Source: Haladaptatus paucihalophilus DX253 (GTDB lineage: Archaea > Halobacteriota > Halobacteria > Halobacteriales > Haladaptataceae). From it: a stretch of 64,000 nt of DNA. Below, piece after piece: positions 42,312 to 49,929 of this stretch. The notes beneath the pieces were generated by a model. It was not told the origin of the DNA. It did not search any database and worked only from the letters and a program-made list of their open reading frames with translations. Within the stretch, counting starts at the first letter, position 1. Each line of letters starts with the position of its first letter. The stretch lies in contig NZ_AQXI01000001.1 in assembly GCF_000376445.1 (NCBI RefSeq), forward strand, positions 2,443,734-2,507,733. The letters are read 5' to 3'. The position numbers were made by a program, and so were the translations under genes.

Positions 42312-43669
42312 TCAAACACCTCCATACTCGGTGCCGCATCGATACCACGCTTCGCGCTCTCCTCGATGACCGTATCGAGGTCCTTGTCGCCGCGTCCGGA
42401 GACGTTGACGATTACGAGATCGCCCAACTCGTCCGCCTCGTCTCGCTGGTCATGCCCGCTCGACCCATCCGCGGCGCGTTGGGCCGCGCGTTCCAGGTAG
42501 GCAACCGCGTGACTCGACTCCAGCGCGGGGATGATTCCCTCCAGTTTCGAGAGTCGGTGGAAGGCTTCGAGGGCCGCGTCGTCGCCGACGTTGACGGGCG
42601 TCACCCGCCCCGTTTCGACGAGGTGGGCGAGTTCCGGCCCGACGCCGGAGTAGTCGAGTCCCGCGCTCACGCTGTGGGATTCGAGGATTTGACCGTCCCC
42701 GCTCTGGAGCAGTTTCGTTCGGGCACCGTGGAGCACGCCGTCCTGTCCGGAGGAGAGGGACGCCGAGTGCGGTGCGACGCCCTCGTCCTCGTCGATAGTC
42801 AGGCCCGAACCGCCCGCTTCGACGGCGAACAGGGAGACGCTCTCGTCGTCTCGCGGGCCGTGCCCGCTCGACCTGTTCGCGGAACGTGGTTCCGCGTCAT
42901 CGACGAAATTGTGAAACGCACCCATGGTGTTCGACCCGCCGCCCGCGCAGGCGACCACGCTATCCGGGAGTCGCCCGGCCTTCTTGCGAATCTGCTCGCG
43001 GGCTTCCTCGCTGATGACCGACTGGAAGTCGCGGACCATCTTCGGGAACGGGTGGGGGCCGACGACGCTCCCGATGACGTAGTGGGTGTCCTCGACGTTC
43101 GTCGCCCAGTCGCGCATGGTCTCGTTGATGGCCTCCTTCAGCGTTCCCGACCCCACGTCAACGGGGTTGACCTCGGCGTCGTGGGTTCGCATCCGGAAGA
43201 CGTTCGGCCGCTGGCGGTTGATGTCGGTGCGGCCCATGAACACCTCGCAGTCGATGTCGAGGTACGAGGCGGCCATCGCGGTTGCGGTGCCGTGCTGTCC
43301 CGCGCCCGTCTCGGCGACGATGCGCTCTTTGCCCATGTACTTCGCCAGCAGCACCTGTCCGAGCGCGTTGTTCAGTTTGTGCGCCCCGCCGTGAAGCAAG
43401 TCCTCGCGTTTCAGGTAGACTTCGCGGTCGTATCGCTCGCTCAGCGCGTCGGCGCGCTGGAGCGGCGTCGGTCGGCCGCCGAAATCGCGGAGGTGGCGGC
43501 GAAACTCGTCCATGAAGCCGTCCTCGTTCTCCAGCACGTAGCGCTCGTAGGCCGACTGGAGTTCCTCGATTGCGGGCATCAGCACTTCGGGGACGTACTG
43601 GCCGCCGTACTCTCCGAACTTCGTCTCGTTCATTCCGCTCGCTCCGTTCATGTCGTTCGTATCGCTCAT
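42308..43669 (-). CDS. trpB: Tryptophan synthase beta chain, with two palindromic insertions
   Basis: 453 residues from ATG 43669. The PLP enzyme joins indole and serine. Motifs: [36 protein letters not shown] with the PLP Lys (about residue 98), and [50 protein letters not shown] and [12 protein letters not shown] follow. Residues 259-274 ([16 protein letters not shown]) and 395-410 ([16 protein letters not shown]) are extra loops encoded by a shared 48-bp element. The ATG overlaps trpC's stop (ATGA). Met residues further on ([10 protein letters not shown]) are alternative starts. Confidence 0.95.
   Translation of the reverse strand: MSDTNDMNGASGMNETKFGEYGGQYVPEVLMPAIEELQSAYERYVLENEDGFMDEFRRHLRDFGGRPTPLQRADALSERYDREVYLKREDLLHGGAHKLNNALGQVLLAKYMGKERIVAETGAGQHGTATAMAASYLDIDCEVFMGRTDINRQRPNVFRMRTHDAEVNPVDVGSGTLKEAINETMRDWATNVEDTHYVIGSVVGPHPFPKMVRDFQSVISEEAREQIRKKAGRLPDSVVACAGGGSNTMGAFHNFVDDAEPRSANRSSGHGPRDDESVSLFAVEAGGSGLTIDEDEGVAPHSASLSSGQDGVLHGARTKLLQSGDGQILESHSVSAGLDYSGVGPELAHLVETGRVTPVNVGDDAALEAFHRLSKLEGIIPALESSHAVAYLERAAQRAADGSSGHDQRDEADELGDLVIVNVSGRGDKDLDTVIEESAKRGIDAAPSMEVFE
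42440..42487 (-). repeat. 48-bp in-frame palindromic element, second copy in trpB
   Basis: Plus strand: GTCTCGC, 10 nt, CGCTCGACC, 5 nt, stem GCGGCGC, loop GTT, stem GGGCCGC (one mismatch in 7). It encodes codons 395-410 in the same phase as the trpA copy and sits before the terminal [15 protein letters not shown] strand. Confidence 0.7.
42848..42895 (-). repeat. 48-bp in-frame palindromic element, first copy in trpB
   Basis: Plus strand: GTCTCGC, 10 nt, CGCTCGACC, 5 nt, stem GCGGAAC, loop GTG, stem GTTCCGC (perfect 7 bp). It encodes codons 259-274 in the same phase, in the loop after MGAFHNF. Stem sequence differs from the other copies while keeping pairing. Confidence 0.75.
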
Positions 43670-44424
43670 GCGTTCACCAACCTCCGCGTGTTCTCGCCGA
43701 CGTCGCCGTCCATGATGGCGCTCCCGACGAGCAGGGCGTCCGCCCCGGCGTCGCACATTCGTTCGACGTCCGCCGTCGTCGTGATACCGCTTTCGGCGAC
43801 GAGCGTCGTGTCCTCGGGAACCACGGGTGCGACCGATTCGAACGTTCCCAAATCGACCTCCAATCGCGCGAGGTCGCGGTTGTTCACGCCGATGATGGTC
43901 GCTCCCGCATCGAGCGCCTCTCGGAGTTCCTCCTCGTCGTGGACTTCGACGAGGACCTGAAAGCCGCGCTCTTCGGCCGCCGAAAGCAGTCCCTCCAGGT
44001 CGTCCACGAAGCGGACGATGAGGAGCACGAGGTCCGCGGCCACCGCGTCCAGTTGTTCCTCTCTGACGATGAAGTCCTTGCGGAGTACCGGGACGTCCAC
44101 GGCTTCGCGGATTCGACGGAGGTTCTCGGTACTGCCGCCGAAGTGCTCCGGTTCCGTGAGAACCGACAGGGCCGTCGCCCCGTTCTCGACCATCGTTTCG
44201 GCCAGTTCGACCGGATCGTCGGTTCGTTCACCGTTCGTCGTCGGACTCGTCGGCTTTACCTCCGCTATCAGCGGCACCCGTCCGTTTTCCTCCGCGTCCG
44301 CGAGCGCGTCCGAAAACGAACGCGCGTCCACGGAGATCCGCTCTGCGTCCTCGCCGGGTGTCCGTTCCCGAGCGGTCCGGAGGATGGATTCGACCGCGGG
44401 TGCGAGCGCACCATCTACGTTCAT
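43666..44424 (-). CDS. trpC: Indole-3-glycerol phosphate synthase
   Basis: Converts CdRP to indole-3-glycerol phosphate. The 252-residue TIM barrel has [15 protein letters not shown] with the catalytic Lys (about residue 56), [17 protein letters not shown] (about 83-99), [42 protein letters not shown] and [16 protein letters not shown]. Gene order trpC-trpB-trpA on one strand, with ATGA overlaps at both junctions, is the usual haloarchaeal trpCBA unit. The promoter region shares CAAACTAG with the leader of the adjacent ADHS gene. Other trp genes (trpD, E, F, G) are not in the window. Confidence 0.96.
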   Translation of the reverse strand: MNVDGALAPAVESILRTARERTPGEDAERISVDARSFSDALADAEENGRVPLIAEVKPTSPTTNGERTDDPVELAETMVENGATALSVLTEPEHFGGSTENLRRIREAVDVPVLRKDFIVREEQLDAVAADLVLLIVRFVDDLEGLLSAAEERGFQVLVEVHDEEELREALDAGATIIGVNNRDLARLEVDLGTFESVAPVVPEDTTLVAESGITTTADVERMCDAGADALLVGSAIMDGDVGENTRRLVNA

Positions 44425-44488
44425 TGTAGTACATCAACGGACTAGTTTGTACATAAGGTTTGCGTCCGCGGGACGAATCTTGAAGGTC
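44425..44488 (-). promoter_or_regulatory. Divergent promoter region of trpC and the MGMT-like gene
   Basis: Within 64 bp the minus strand reads TTATGTACAAACTAGTCC then GATGTACTACA directly before the trpC ATG. Repeated GTAC (two copies) and the CAAACTAG motif are candidates for TATA/operator elements. The plus-strand side GTACATAAGG could serve the MGMT-like gene. One CTAG lies here. Confidence 0.4.
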
Positions 44489-44971
44489 ATGAGGTTCGTT
44501 GCCGTCGCTATGGACGAGACTGCCGGAATCTATGCGCAGCACTCCCCGTATTTGGAGCGAGCAGTGCAGGTCGGCGTCGCCAGCGGACGCGTCTTGCGCG
44601 TGACGTTTCCGCACGACCCCGACGACGACGCACTGGAAGACCACGCCGTCCTCGACCGTATCATGGCGTATCTGGAAGGCGTCGAGGACGACTTTTCTGA
44701 CGTACAGGTCGCGCTCACCCTCCCGACGGACCAACGAAGCGTGCTCGAGTCGGTGCGCAACGTTCCCTACGGCGAGCAGGTGAACGTCGAAACCGTCGCC
44801 CGGATGACCTCCGGTATCGACCACACCGAGGACGCGGACTTGGAACTGGTCAGGACCGCGCTCGACGAGAACCCCGCCCCGATTCTCGTCCCCGACCACC
44901 GCGTCCGCGACGGGCCGAGCGCCGCGCCGCCGGACGTCGAGCAGAAACTACGCTCGCTGGAAGGGCTGTGA
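44489..44971 (+). CDS. MGMT/alkyltransferase-like protein lacking the acceptor cysteine
   Basis: 160 residues (153 if ATG 44510 is used). The C-terminal part shows the methyltransferase DNA-binding wing: VRNVPYGEQVNVETVARMTSG (about 96-116) and NPAPILVPDHRVRDG (about 135-149). In true O6-alkylguanine transferases the motif is PCHR; here it reads PDHR with Asp at the nucleophile position, so direct dealkylation is unlikely. It may work like an alkyltransferase-like (ATL) damage-recognition protein, though ATLs usually carry Trp. The N-terminal domain is short and acidic. It is divergent from trpC. Confidence 0.8.
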   Translation: MRFVAVAMDETAGIYAQHSPYLERAVQVGVASGRVLRVTFPHDPDDDALEDHAVLDRIMAYLEGVEDDFSDVQVALTLPTDQRSVLESVRNVPYGEQVNVETVARMTSGIDHTEDADLELVRTALDENPAPILVPDHRVRDGPSAAPPDVEQKLRSLEGL

Positions 44972-45217
44972 AGGGCTGATCCGAATCTGGAGGACGTACA
45001 GCAAGGCACCCGCGACCAGCAGGGGAACCGTGAGAATGGTGAGTCGCGTCGTCCCATGCTGGCGAAACGCCACGAGACCAAACACAACCCAGAGCAGGGC
45101 AAACGCGAGATGCCCGCCGAATTCGGCGATTCCGCTGTTCGTAACCGCGCTGTAGGCTTCGAGCGCTATCTGTATCGCTACCACTGATAGCATGAGAACT
45201 ATTCCCCACTGATTCAT
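44948..45217 (-). CDS. Small three-TM membrane protein
   Basis: 89 residues from ATG 45217 (MNQWGIVLMLSVVAIQIALEAYS). Hydrophobic helices lie at about 5-23, 37-54 (LAFALLWVVFGLVAF) and 62-79 (LTILTVPLLVAGALLYVLQI), with a short polar tail. The upstream Met 45235 adds only MRGSKV. It overlaps the convergent MGMT-like gene's end by 24 bp. No family identified. Confidence 0.62.
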   Translation of the reverse strand: MNQWGIVLMLSVVAIQIALEAYSAVTNSGIAEFGGHLAFALLWVVFGLVAFRQHGTTRLTILTVPLLVAGALLYVLQIRISPSQPFQRA

Positions 45218-45317
45218 GACCTTCGACCCACGCATCGGACGGTCGTTGTTTCTCGGCTAGCCACTTCAACGTCCATCCACGGATGACTTTTTGACGCTTG
45301 CGAACGTATCTCCCGAC

Positions 45318-45917
45318 ATGTACGTCCGGGATGCTAAAAACCGCGAGGAGGTCTGGTTGCTCGATAACATCGAAGCGATGGGGCTCGACGAAACCGCCTT
45401 TCGTTCCCGGGATTACGTCGTCGTCGTGGACGAAACGTCGGGCGAAAAGGCCGGATTCGGGCGGATTCGAATCCACAAGCCGGACGATGCCCCCGAAATC
45501 TGTGAGCTGACGAGCATCGGCGTCGTCGAATCGTGGCGCGGGCAGGGCGTCGGCGCGCACGTCATCGAACGCCTCATCGACAAGGCGAGCGACGACGACT
45601 TCGAGGAGGTGTACGCCCTCGTCGGCGTGCCCGATTACCTCGCCCAGTTCGGTTTCGAACCCCTCGACGTCGGGGACCTCCCGTCGAAACTCCGCGACCG
45701 CCTCGATTCGAAACGGGACGACATCGAACCCGACGCCATCCCGATGGTGCTCGCCGTCGATTCCTTCGAGATGCCCGACCGTCTCCGCGAACGGTTCAAG
45801 GACGCCCGGCCGCACGAGGGAGAGCCTTCGAGCGACGAGGACGCGGAGGAGATGGCCGAGGAGTTCGGCATCGACCCCGACGACGCGACCTACAAGTACG
45901 ACACCGGCAGGCACTGA
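45318..45917 (+). CDS. GNAT-family N-acetyltransferase
   Basis: 199 residues. The N-terminal two-thirds hold the acetyl-CoA fold: VVVVDETSGEKAGFGRIRIHK, ELTSIGVVESWRGQGVGAHVIERLI with the RGQGVG pyrophosphate loop (about residues 75-80), VYALVGVPDYLAQFGFEPLD. The C-terminal acidic tail (about 160-199, EGEPSSDEDAEEMAEEFGIDPDD) looks disordered. Substrate unknown. The ATG at 45318 begins MYVRDAKNREEVWLLDN. It is a single gene, convergent with trmI. Confidence 0.88.
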   Translation: MYVRDAKNREEVWLLDNIEAMGLDETAFRSRDYVVVVDETSGEKAGFGRIRIHKPDDAPEICELTSIGVVESWRGQGVGAHVIERLIDKASDDDFEEVYALVGVPDYLAQFGFEPLDVGDLPSKLRDRLDSKRDDIEPDAIPMVLAVDSFEMPDRLRERFKDARPHEGEPSSDEDAEEMAEEFGIDPDDATYKYDTGRH

Positions 45918-45962
45918 CGACCGACCGTCTTTCACCCACCGCTCCGAGCAGTCCCGAATACC

Positions 45963-45994
45963 CCCCGCTACCGCGGGGCGCGTCGAAAGAAAAA
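45963..45994. terminator. Hairpin between convergent GNAT and trmI genes
   Basis: CCCCGC-TACC-GCGGGG (45963-45978) is a perfect 6-bp GC stem followed by CGCGTCGAAAGAAAAA. For minus-strand transcription the run reads as a U-tract. It lies in the 102-bp convergent gap, so it may terminate one or both genes. Confidence 0.4.
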
Positions 45995-46019
45995 TGATAT
46001 CGAGAACCGCCGTCTCGCG

Positions 46020-46742
46020 CTACGTCTTCCGCGCGAAGGTGAGATACCCGGTGTGGCCGACGGGACTCGTGGACGGGCGCGTTCCGCGCTCGTCGAAGTC
46101 CATCTCGCGCTGGATGGTCTCCATCGTGCGAACGTCGTCGAGATTCGATTCCCGAGCGGCCGTTTCGACGTCACGGGCGCTCTCCACGAACGGCGCGTAG
46201 ACGCCGAGCGAGCCGCCGTCCGCCAACAGGTCCGGCGCGCGTGCGACGACCTCCGCCGCGTCCGGCGTATCGAGGGTGAGGACGTCGAACTCGCCGAGTT
46301 CGTCGAGGTTTTCGGTGACGTCTCCCGTTCGAACCTCGACCGCATCGGCCACGTCCGCCATCTCGATGTTGTCGCGGGCGACCTCGGCGAAATCTTCCTT
46401 CCGCTCGAAGGTGACGACCTCCGCGCCGATTCGCCCGAGATACGCGGCGAGGACGCCGGTTCCGGTTCCCGCGTCGAGCACCCGGTCGCCAGCCGCGACG
46501 CCTGTTTCGCCGACGACGAGGCCGATGTCCCGCGGGAGCATCGGCGCGCCCGTTCGCTCGAAGTGGTGGAACAGGTCCGGGCCGCGGAGCCGTCGCACCG
46601 TGAACTCCTCGTCCAAGTGGGTGGCGAGGACGTCGCCGGGTTGCACGTCCTCGGGAACGGTGAGGACGCCGAGGTCGGTCTGTAGCTCCTCGCCGGGATT
46701 TCGCAGGTACTCCCGGTCGCCGTGAACGAGTAGGACCGTCAC
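46020..46742 (-). CDS. trmI: tRNA (adenine-57/58-N1)-methyltransferase TrmI
   Basis: SAM-dependent methylation of A57/A58 in the tRNA T-loop. The 240 residues have an N-terminal beta domain ([25 protein letters not shown]), then [23 protein letters not shown] (about 59-82), the SAM loop [21 protein letters not shown] (about 90-110), [30 protein letters not shown] and a terminal [13 protein letters not shown] 46742 overlaps NAC's stop by GTGA, indicating coupling in a PUA-NAC-TrmI cluster. Confidence 0.92.
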   Translation of the reverse strand: MTVLLVHGDREYLRNPGEELQTDLGVLTVPEDVQPGDVLATHLDEEFTVRRLRGPDLFHHFERTGAPMLPRDIGLVVGETGVAAGDRVLDAGTGTGVLAAYLGRIGAEVVTFERKEDFAEVARDNIEMADVADAVEVRTGDVTENLDELGEFDVLTLDTPDAAEVVARAPDLLADGGSLGVYAPFVESARDVETAARESNLDDVRTMETIQREMDFDERGTRPSTSPVGHTGYLTFARKT

Positions 46743-47131
46743 TCCAGTCGCTCTATCGCCGCCGCAAGGTCGCCGTTCTCCGCGTCGAGCGCCTCTCGGG
46801 CTTCGTCTTCGCTCACGCCCGCGCGCTGGGCGACGATTTCGACGTCGGCATCGGGAATCGCGCCCGCGGATTCCTCCGTGGACTCCTCGGAGCTTCCCGC
46901 GTCGGAACTACCGGACGCTTCGCGCGTCTCGGCGTCGCCGACGACCTGGTAGGTGTGCTGGCCGCGTGCGTCCATTCGGGTGACGTCCGGGTCGCTGAAG
47001 ACGAGTTCCTCGCCGTCGGTCGTGCGAATGACGACCTCTTCGGCTTCGATGTCGTCCACTTCGATACCCATCTGCTTCATCATCTGCTGCATCTTGCGTG
47101 GGTCGAGCCCACCGCCGCCTCCTCCAAACAT
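46739..47131 (-). CDS. nac: Nascent polypeptide-associated complex protein (NAC)
   Basis: Archaeal NAC homodimer, a ribosome-associated chaperone. The 130 residues start [22 protein letters not shown], then [23 protein letters not shown] and the NAC barrel ending [11 protein letters not shown]. An acidic Ser/Glu linker (about 72-90) leads to a C-terminal UBA domain (about 93-130, [36 protein letters not shown] with ends DADVEIV and AAAIERL). It is the middle gene of a three-gene translation cluster on the minus strand. Confidence 0.95.
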   Translation of the reverse strand: MFGGGGGGLDPRKMQQMMKQMGIEVDDIEAEEVVIRTTDGEELVFSDPDVTRMDARGQHTYQVVGDAETREASGSSDAGSSEESTEESAGAIPDADVEIVAQRAGVSEDEAREALDAENGDLAAAIERLE

Positions 47132-47192
47132 ACCCGAATCGTCGGAACGGAGGGGGAAAAACGTGACGCAAATGCGTCGGAAACCCGTCGGT

Positions 47193-47663
47193 TTACTTTT
47201 CTGCGCCGTCGCGCACCTTCACGGCCATTCCGGTGTCGAAATCGAACATGGCGTCTGCGTCGAGTTCGGCGCGACCGACGGCGAGCAGGTCGCCGTTCTC
47301 GTGGGTCACGAGCACCTCGTCTCCGGCGCGGACGTCGGGGTCCACGTCGGCGACGAACTTGGCGAAGACGTTCTTGCCGTCCCTAACGAACGGCTCGCTC
47401 TCGTCGCCGACGATGACGCGACCCGCGGGCGATTCGAGGGCGTCGGCGATGCGATTGCCCCCCGCGAGGCCGAGCGTGAATCGGCCGTCGGTGGCGTAGG
47501 TGACGAGTCGGCTCCCGTCGGCGTGCACCTGCTGGGGTCGCCCGGAGGACGAATGGCGAACTTCCAGGTCCTCCTCGGGAGGGAACAGCGCGGCACCGGC
47601 CCCCGCGCCGAACTGGTAATCCGCGGTCGTACGCAGTGCGGGCAAATCCTCGTCTTCAGTCAT
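47193..47663 (-). CDS. PUA-domain RNA-binding protein
   Basis: 156 residues from ATG 47663 ([19 protein letters not shown]). The C-terminal PUA domain (about 75-150) is evident from [44 protein letters not shown] and the terminal [10 protein letters not shown]. The N-terminal half resembles the TGT/archaeosine-associated lead domain ([22 protein letters not shown]). It is likely an RNA-binding accessory of tRNA or rRNA modification. It sits upstream of nac and trmI on the same strand (61-bp gap to nac), supporting a translation-linked operon. Confidence 0.85.
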   Translation of the reverse strand: MTEDEDLPALRTTADYQFGAGAGAALFPPEEDLEVRHSSSGRPQQVHADGSRLVTYATDGRFTLGLAGGNRIADALESPAGRVIVGDESEPFVRDGKNVFAKFVADVDPDVRAGDEVLVTHENGDLLAVGRAELDADAMFDFDTGMAVKVRDGAEK

Positions 47664-47805
47664 TGGGCCGGATTTAGCGTGTGAGGGTGAAAGCCCTTCG
47701 ACATCGGACTGTTTGGTGCATGTTACCATTTCTCTGTCACGGTGTACCATGGCGCTGGCTATCGATTTGAGAGCGATTTATTAGGCGGGAGTCCGAAGAC
47801 GACGT

Positions 47806-47982
47806 ATGAACACGAAAGAACTGCTGGGAATCGCGCTTCTCATCGTCGGGAGCGTCCTGATATTTGGCGTCATCTCCATGATCGGTACCTTCACGGGGAA
47901 CGCCCTCGCCGGTCTCGCCACTGTCGCGCTCGCCGCTGGCGCACTGATGTTCGGCACGGGCGAAGGCGGTCGCCCGGTCTAA
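47806..47982 (+). CDS. Small two-TM membrane protein (58 aa)
   Basis: 58 residues beginning MNTKELLGIALLIVGS. Two hydrophobic helices (about 6-25 and 30-50) are joined by a short turn (MIGTFTGNAL), ending GTGEGGRPV. A TTTATTAGG box about 30 nt upstream fits a leaderless or short-leader promoter. The stop overlaps the end of the convergent NYN gene by 4 bp. No family recognised. Confidence 0.6.
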   Translation: MNTKELLGIALLIVGSVLIFGVISMIGTFTGNALAGLATVALAAGALMFGTGEGGRPV

Positions 47983-48476
47983 AGGAGAAACGTTTCGGTC
48001 CGTTCGCTGAGATCGATGAAACTGTCGGCGGCGGCGATGAGTTCTTCGGCGGTCGATTCTTGGAACCCCATCACTTCCACGCGCACCCCCTCGTGTCGAA
48101 GGTGCGTCGCGAGCTGTGCGAAATCGCCGTCGCCGGTACAGAGCACGACCGTATCGACTTTCGGTGCGAGCGTGATGGCGTCGAGACAGATGCCGACGTC
48201 CCAGTCCGCCTTCTTCGACCCGTCGCCGAACGTCTTTATCGCCTTTATTTTCGCCTCGAATCCGATGTCGGTCAACGCGTCGAAAAAGCGGTCCTCGTCG
48301 GGGCTATCGGCCTGAATGACGTAGGCGATGGCGCGCGTCAACTCTCGATCCTGTGCCGCCTTCGAGAGAAGAGATGAGTAGTCGATATTCCGACTATAGA
48401 CGCTTTGAGCAGTGTGATAGAGGTTTTGCGCGTCGGCTAATACCGTGACGCGCTGACCTGGATGAATATCCGTCAT
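47979..48476 (-). CDS. NYN/LabA-type PIN-fold nuclease
   Basis: 165 residues. The PIN-like metal-site acids are in VLADAQNLYHT (about 12-22), DSPDEDRFFDAL, KADWDVGICLDAITLA (about 89-104) and VVLCTGDGDFAQLATHL (about 110-126). An extra segment KAIKTFGDGSKKADWD links two of them. NYN-domain proteins are RNA-processing or decay nucleases; the target is unknown. The ATG at 48476 is the first in frame. It is isolated from obvious partners. Confidence 0.87.
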   Translation of the reverse strand: MTDIHPGQRVTVLADAQNLYHTAQSVYSRNIDYSSLLSKAAQDRELTRAIAYVIQADSPDEDRFFDALTDIGFEAKIKAIKTFGDGSKKADWDVGICLDAITLAPKVDTVVLCTGDGDFAQLATHLRHEGVRVEVMGFQESTAEELIAAADSFIDLSERTETFLL

Positions 48477-48525
48477 ACGTTAGTGTGATAACTACTGGCA
48501 TAAAGAAGTTGCTTGTCCGGTACTG

Positions 48526-49167
48526 TCACGATGTCGGCGTTTTATGCCACGTGAGCGTGAGCGACTCGGGGTCGAGGATGTAATATCGCTCCCATGTCGG
48601 TGCCACGCTGACGACCTGCGTCTCGCCGATGGTCGTCTCGGCGTGCTGGTGGTGGTGCCCGATGAGACAGAGGTCCGGCGAGAGCGCGGAGATGAGGTCG
48701 TCGATGTGCGAACACCCGACGTCGTAATCCTCGGCGACGGGCAGACCGTGGGGTGCCTCGTGGGTCATCAATACGTCCACGGAGTCGAGTTCCATCGCCT
48801 TCTCCACGTCTTCGTGAGTGAAGTGACGGCGGCGGTCGCCGACGAGGTTAGCGCGCGGGCGGTCGTACTGCGTCGGCGCGAAGTTCCCCGACAGACCGGC
48901 GATTCGAAGGCCGTCGAGTTCGACGGCGGTGCTGGCGATGAGGTGGGCGTTTCTGACCTGCGAGTTCGAAACCAGTCCGTTCCGCAGTGCTTCGATGGTG
49001 TCGAAATCCTCGTTGTTGCCGCCGATAAACCACGTGGGTGCGGGCAAGTCGTAGAACATCAAGTCTCCCAACTGCAGAGTGACGTCTGGGTTCGCCTCGC
49101 GGTACGCCGCAAAGAGTGCGCGCCGGTTGTCGCGGTCGTCGGCGTGGGCGTCTCCGAGGACGAGCAT
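48526..49167 (-). CDS. Metallophosphoesterase (calcineurin-like)
   Basis: 213 residues from ATG 49167. Motifs: VLGDAHAD (GDxH), TLQLGDLMFYD (GDxx), WFIGGNNEDFDT (GNxD/E), VDVLMTHEAPHG (GHxx-type His) and CLIGHHHQHAETTIG (GHTH-like). It is a YfcE/small-phosphoesterase-like enzyme with an open active site, dimetal-dependent. Substrate unknown. The upstream 35 in-frame codons overlap the next gene's tail and are rejected. Confidence 0.88.
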   Translation of the reverse strand: MLVLGDAHADDRDNRRALFAAYREANPDVTLQLGDLMFYDLPAPTWFIGGNNEDFDTIEALRNGLVSNSQVRNAHLIASTAVELDGLRIAGLSGNFAPTQYDRPRANLVGDRRRHFTHEDVEKAMELDSVDVLMTHEAPHGLPVAEDYDVGCSHIDDLISALSPDLCLIGHHHQHAETTIGETQVVSVAPTWERYYILDPESLTLTWHKTPTS

Positions 49168-49240
49168 TTTTCGAGCGTATGTCTGGAGGTATGATAAGAC
49201 CGCCGGATTGTCCTGCGCGGCAACGGCACACAGGCCTCTC

Positions 49241-49573
49241 CTACCCGACCAGTACGAGCGCCGCCATGCCACAGACGAGGAGGCCGATGCCGTAAAAGAG
49301 CACCTTGACGTCGCTCTGCAACTGGGTCGCTTGGAGGTCCGCTGGGTCCACGATGGTACTCTCTAAACCCATCGAATCCGCGTTCGCCATTGCTGTTCCC
49401 ATTCGGACGGTTCCAGTTCCACCGAGCGCAAACAGGAGAACGGCGAGTCCAAGCCCGAACAGGGTGAGGAGCGCGAGTTCCGATTTTGTGAGAGCGAACA
49501 CGGCACCCACCGTGAGTCCCGCGTAGACGAGCGAGTATCGGAGGCTACACCGTGCGATGAGGGACCAGTTCAT
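49241..49573 (-). CDS. Small three-TM membrane protein
   Basis: 110 residues from ATG 49573 (MNWSLIARCSLRYSLVYAG). Helices at about 13-30, 37-52 (LALLTLFGLGLAVLLFALGG) and 90-108 (VLFYGIGLLVCGMAALVLVG) surround a polar loop of about 35 residues. Three copies of ACCGGTT at 49614-49673 lie just upstream of its promoter. Its CATTTATCG TATA-like box (about 49592-49601 on the minus strand) fits the ATG. Function unknown. Confidence 0.62.
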   Translation of the reverse strand: MNWSLIARCSLRYSLVYAGLTVGAVFALTKSELALLTLFGLGLAVLLFALGGTGTVRMGTAMANADSMGLESTIVDPADLQATQLQSDVKVLFYGIGLLVCGMAALVLVG

Positions 49574-49929
49574 ACTGAACATCCTTCATGTCTCGATAAA
49601 TGTTTTCTGACCAACCGGTTGATTTTCGGCAAACGACCACTTTCGACCGGTTTCCTCGCGACTCCGACCGGTTTTTGACGACGAATCCACCGAAATCCGA
49701 CCCCGACGGCAGAGTCTGTCGTCGGCGTAAGGCATAAGTCACCACGAAACACCCAATGGAATATGCCTCGTGCTGTGGCGCCCGCCGCGTTCGCGTATCG
49801 GCGAGCCAGCGACAGCACAGTCGGAAAACGGACAAAACGTGCGGCGTGAGGTTCGCGGCGGGCATGGCACCCCCGTTTCGAGCCATTCTCGTTTTGCACC
49901 GCGCGATAACCGATTTCCGACACAGACCG
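49574..49929. other. 356-bp divergent regulatory region between the small TM gene and dapA
   Basis: No credible ORF in this stretch. It contains three ACCGGTT repeats (49614-49620, 49646-49652, 49667-49673; spacings 32 and 21 bp), TATA-like boxes for both directions, and a long leader in front of dapA ATG 49930. In-frame codons upstream of 49930 (to 49756) are not conserved-looking. Confidence 0.5.

Noticed and set aside
45470-45482. TTCGAATCC-like tRNA T-loop motif
   Set aside because: Lies inside the GNAT coding sequence (IRIHK region); no D-stem, anticodon or acceptor stem around it.
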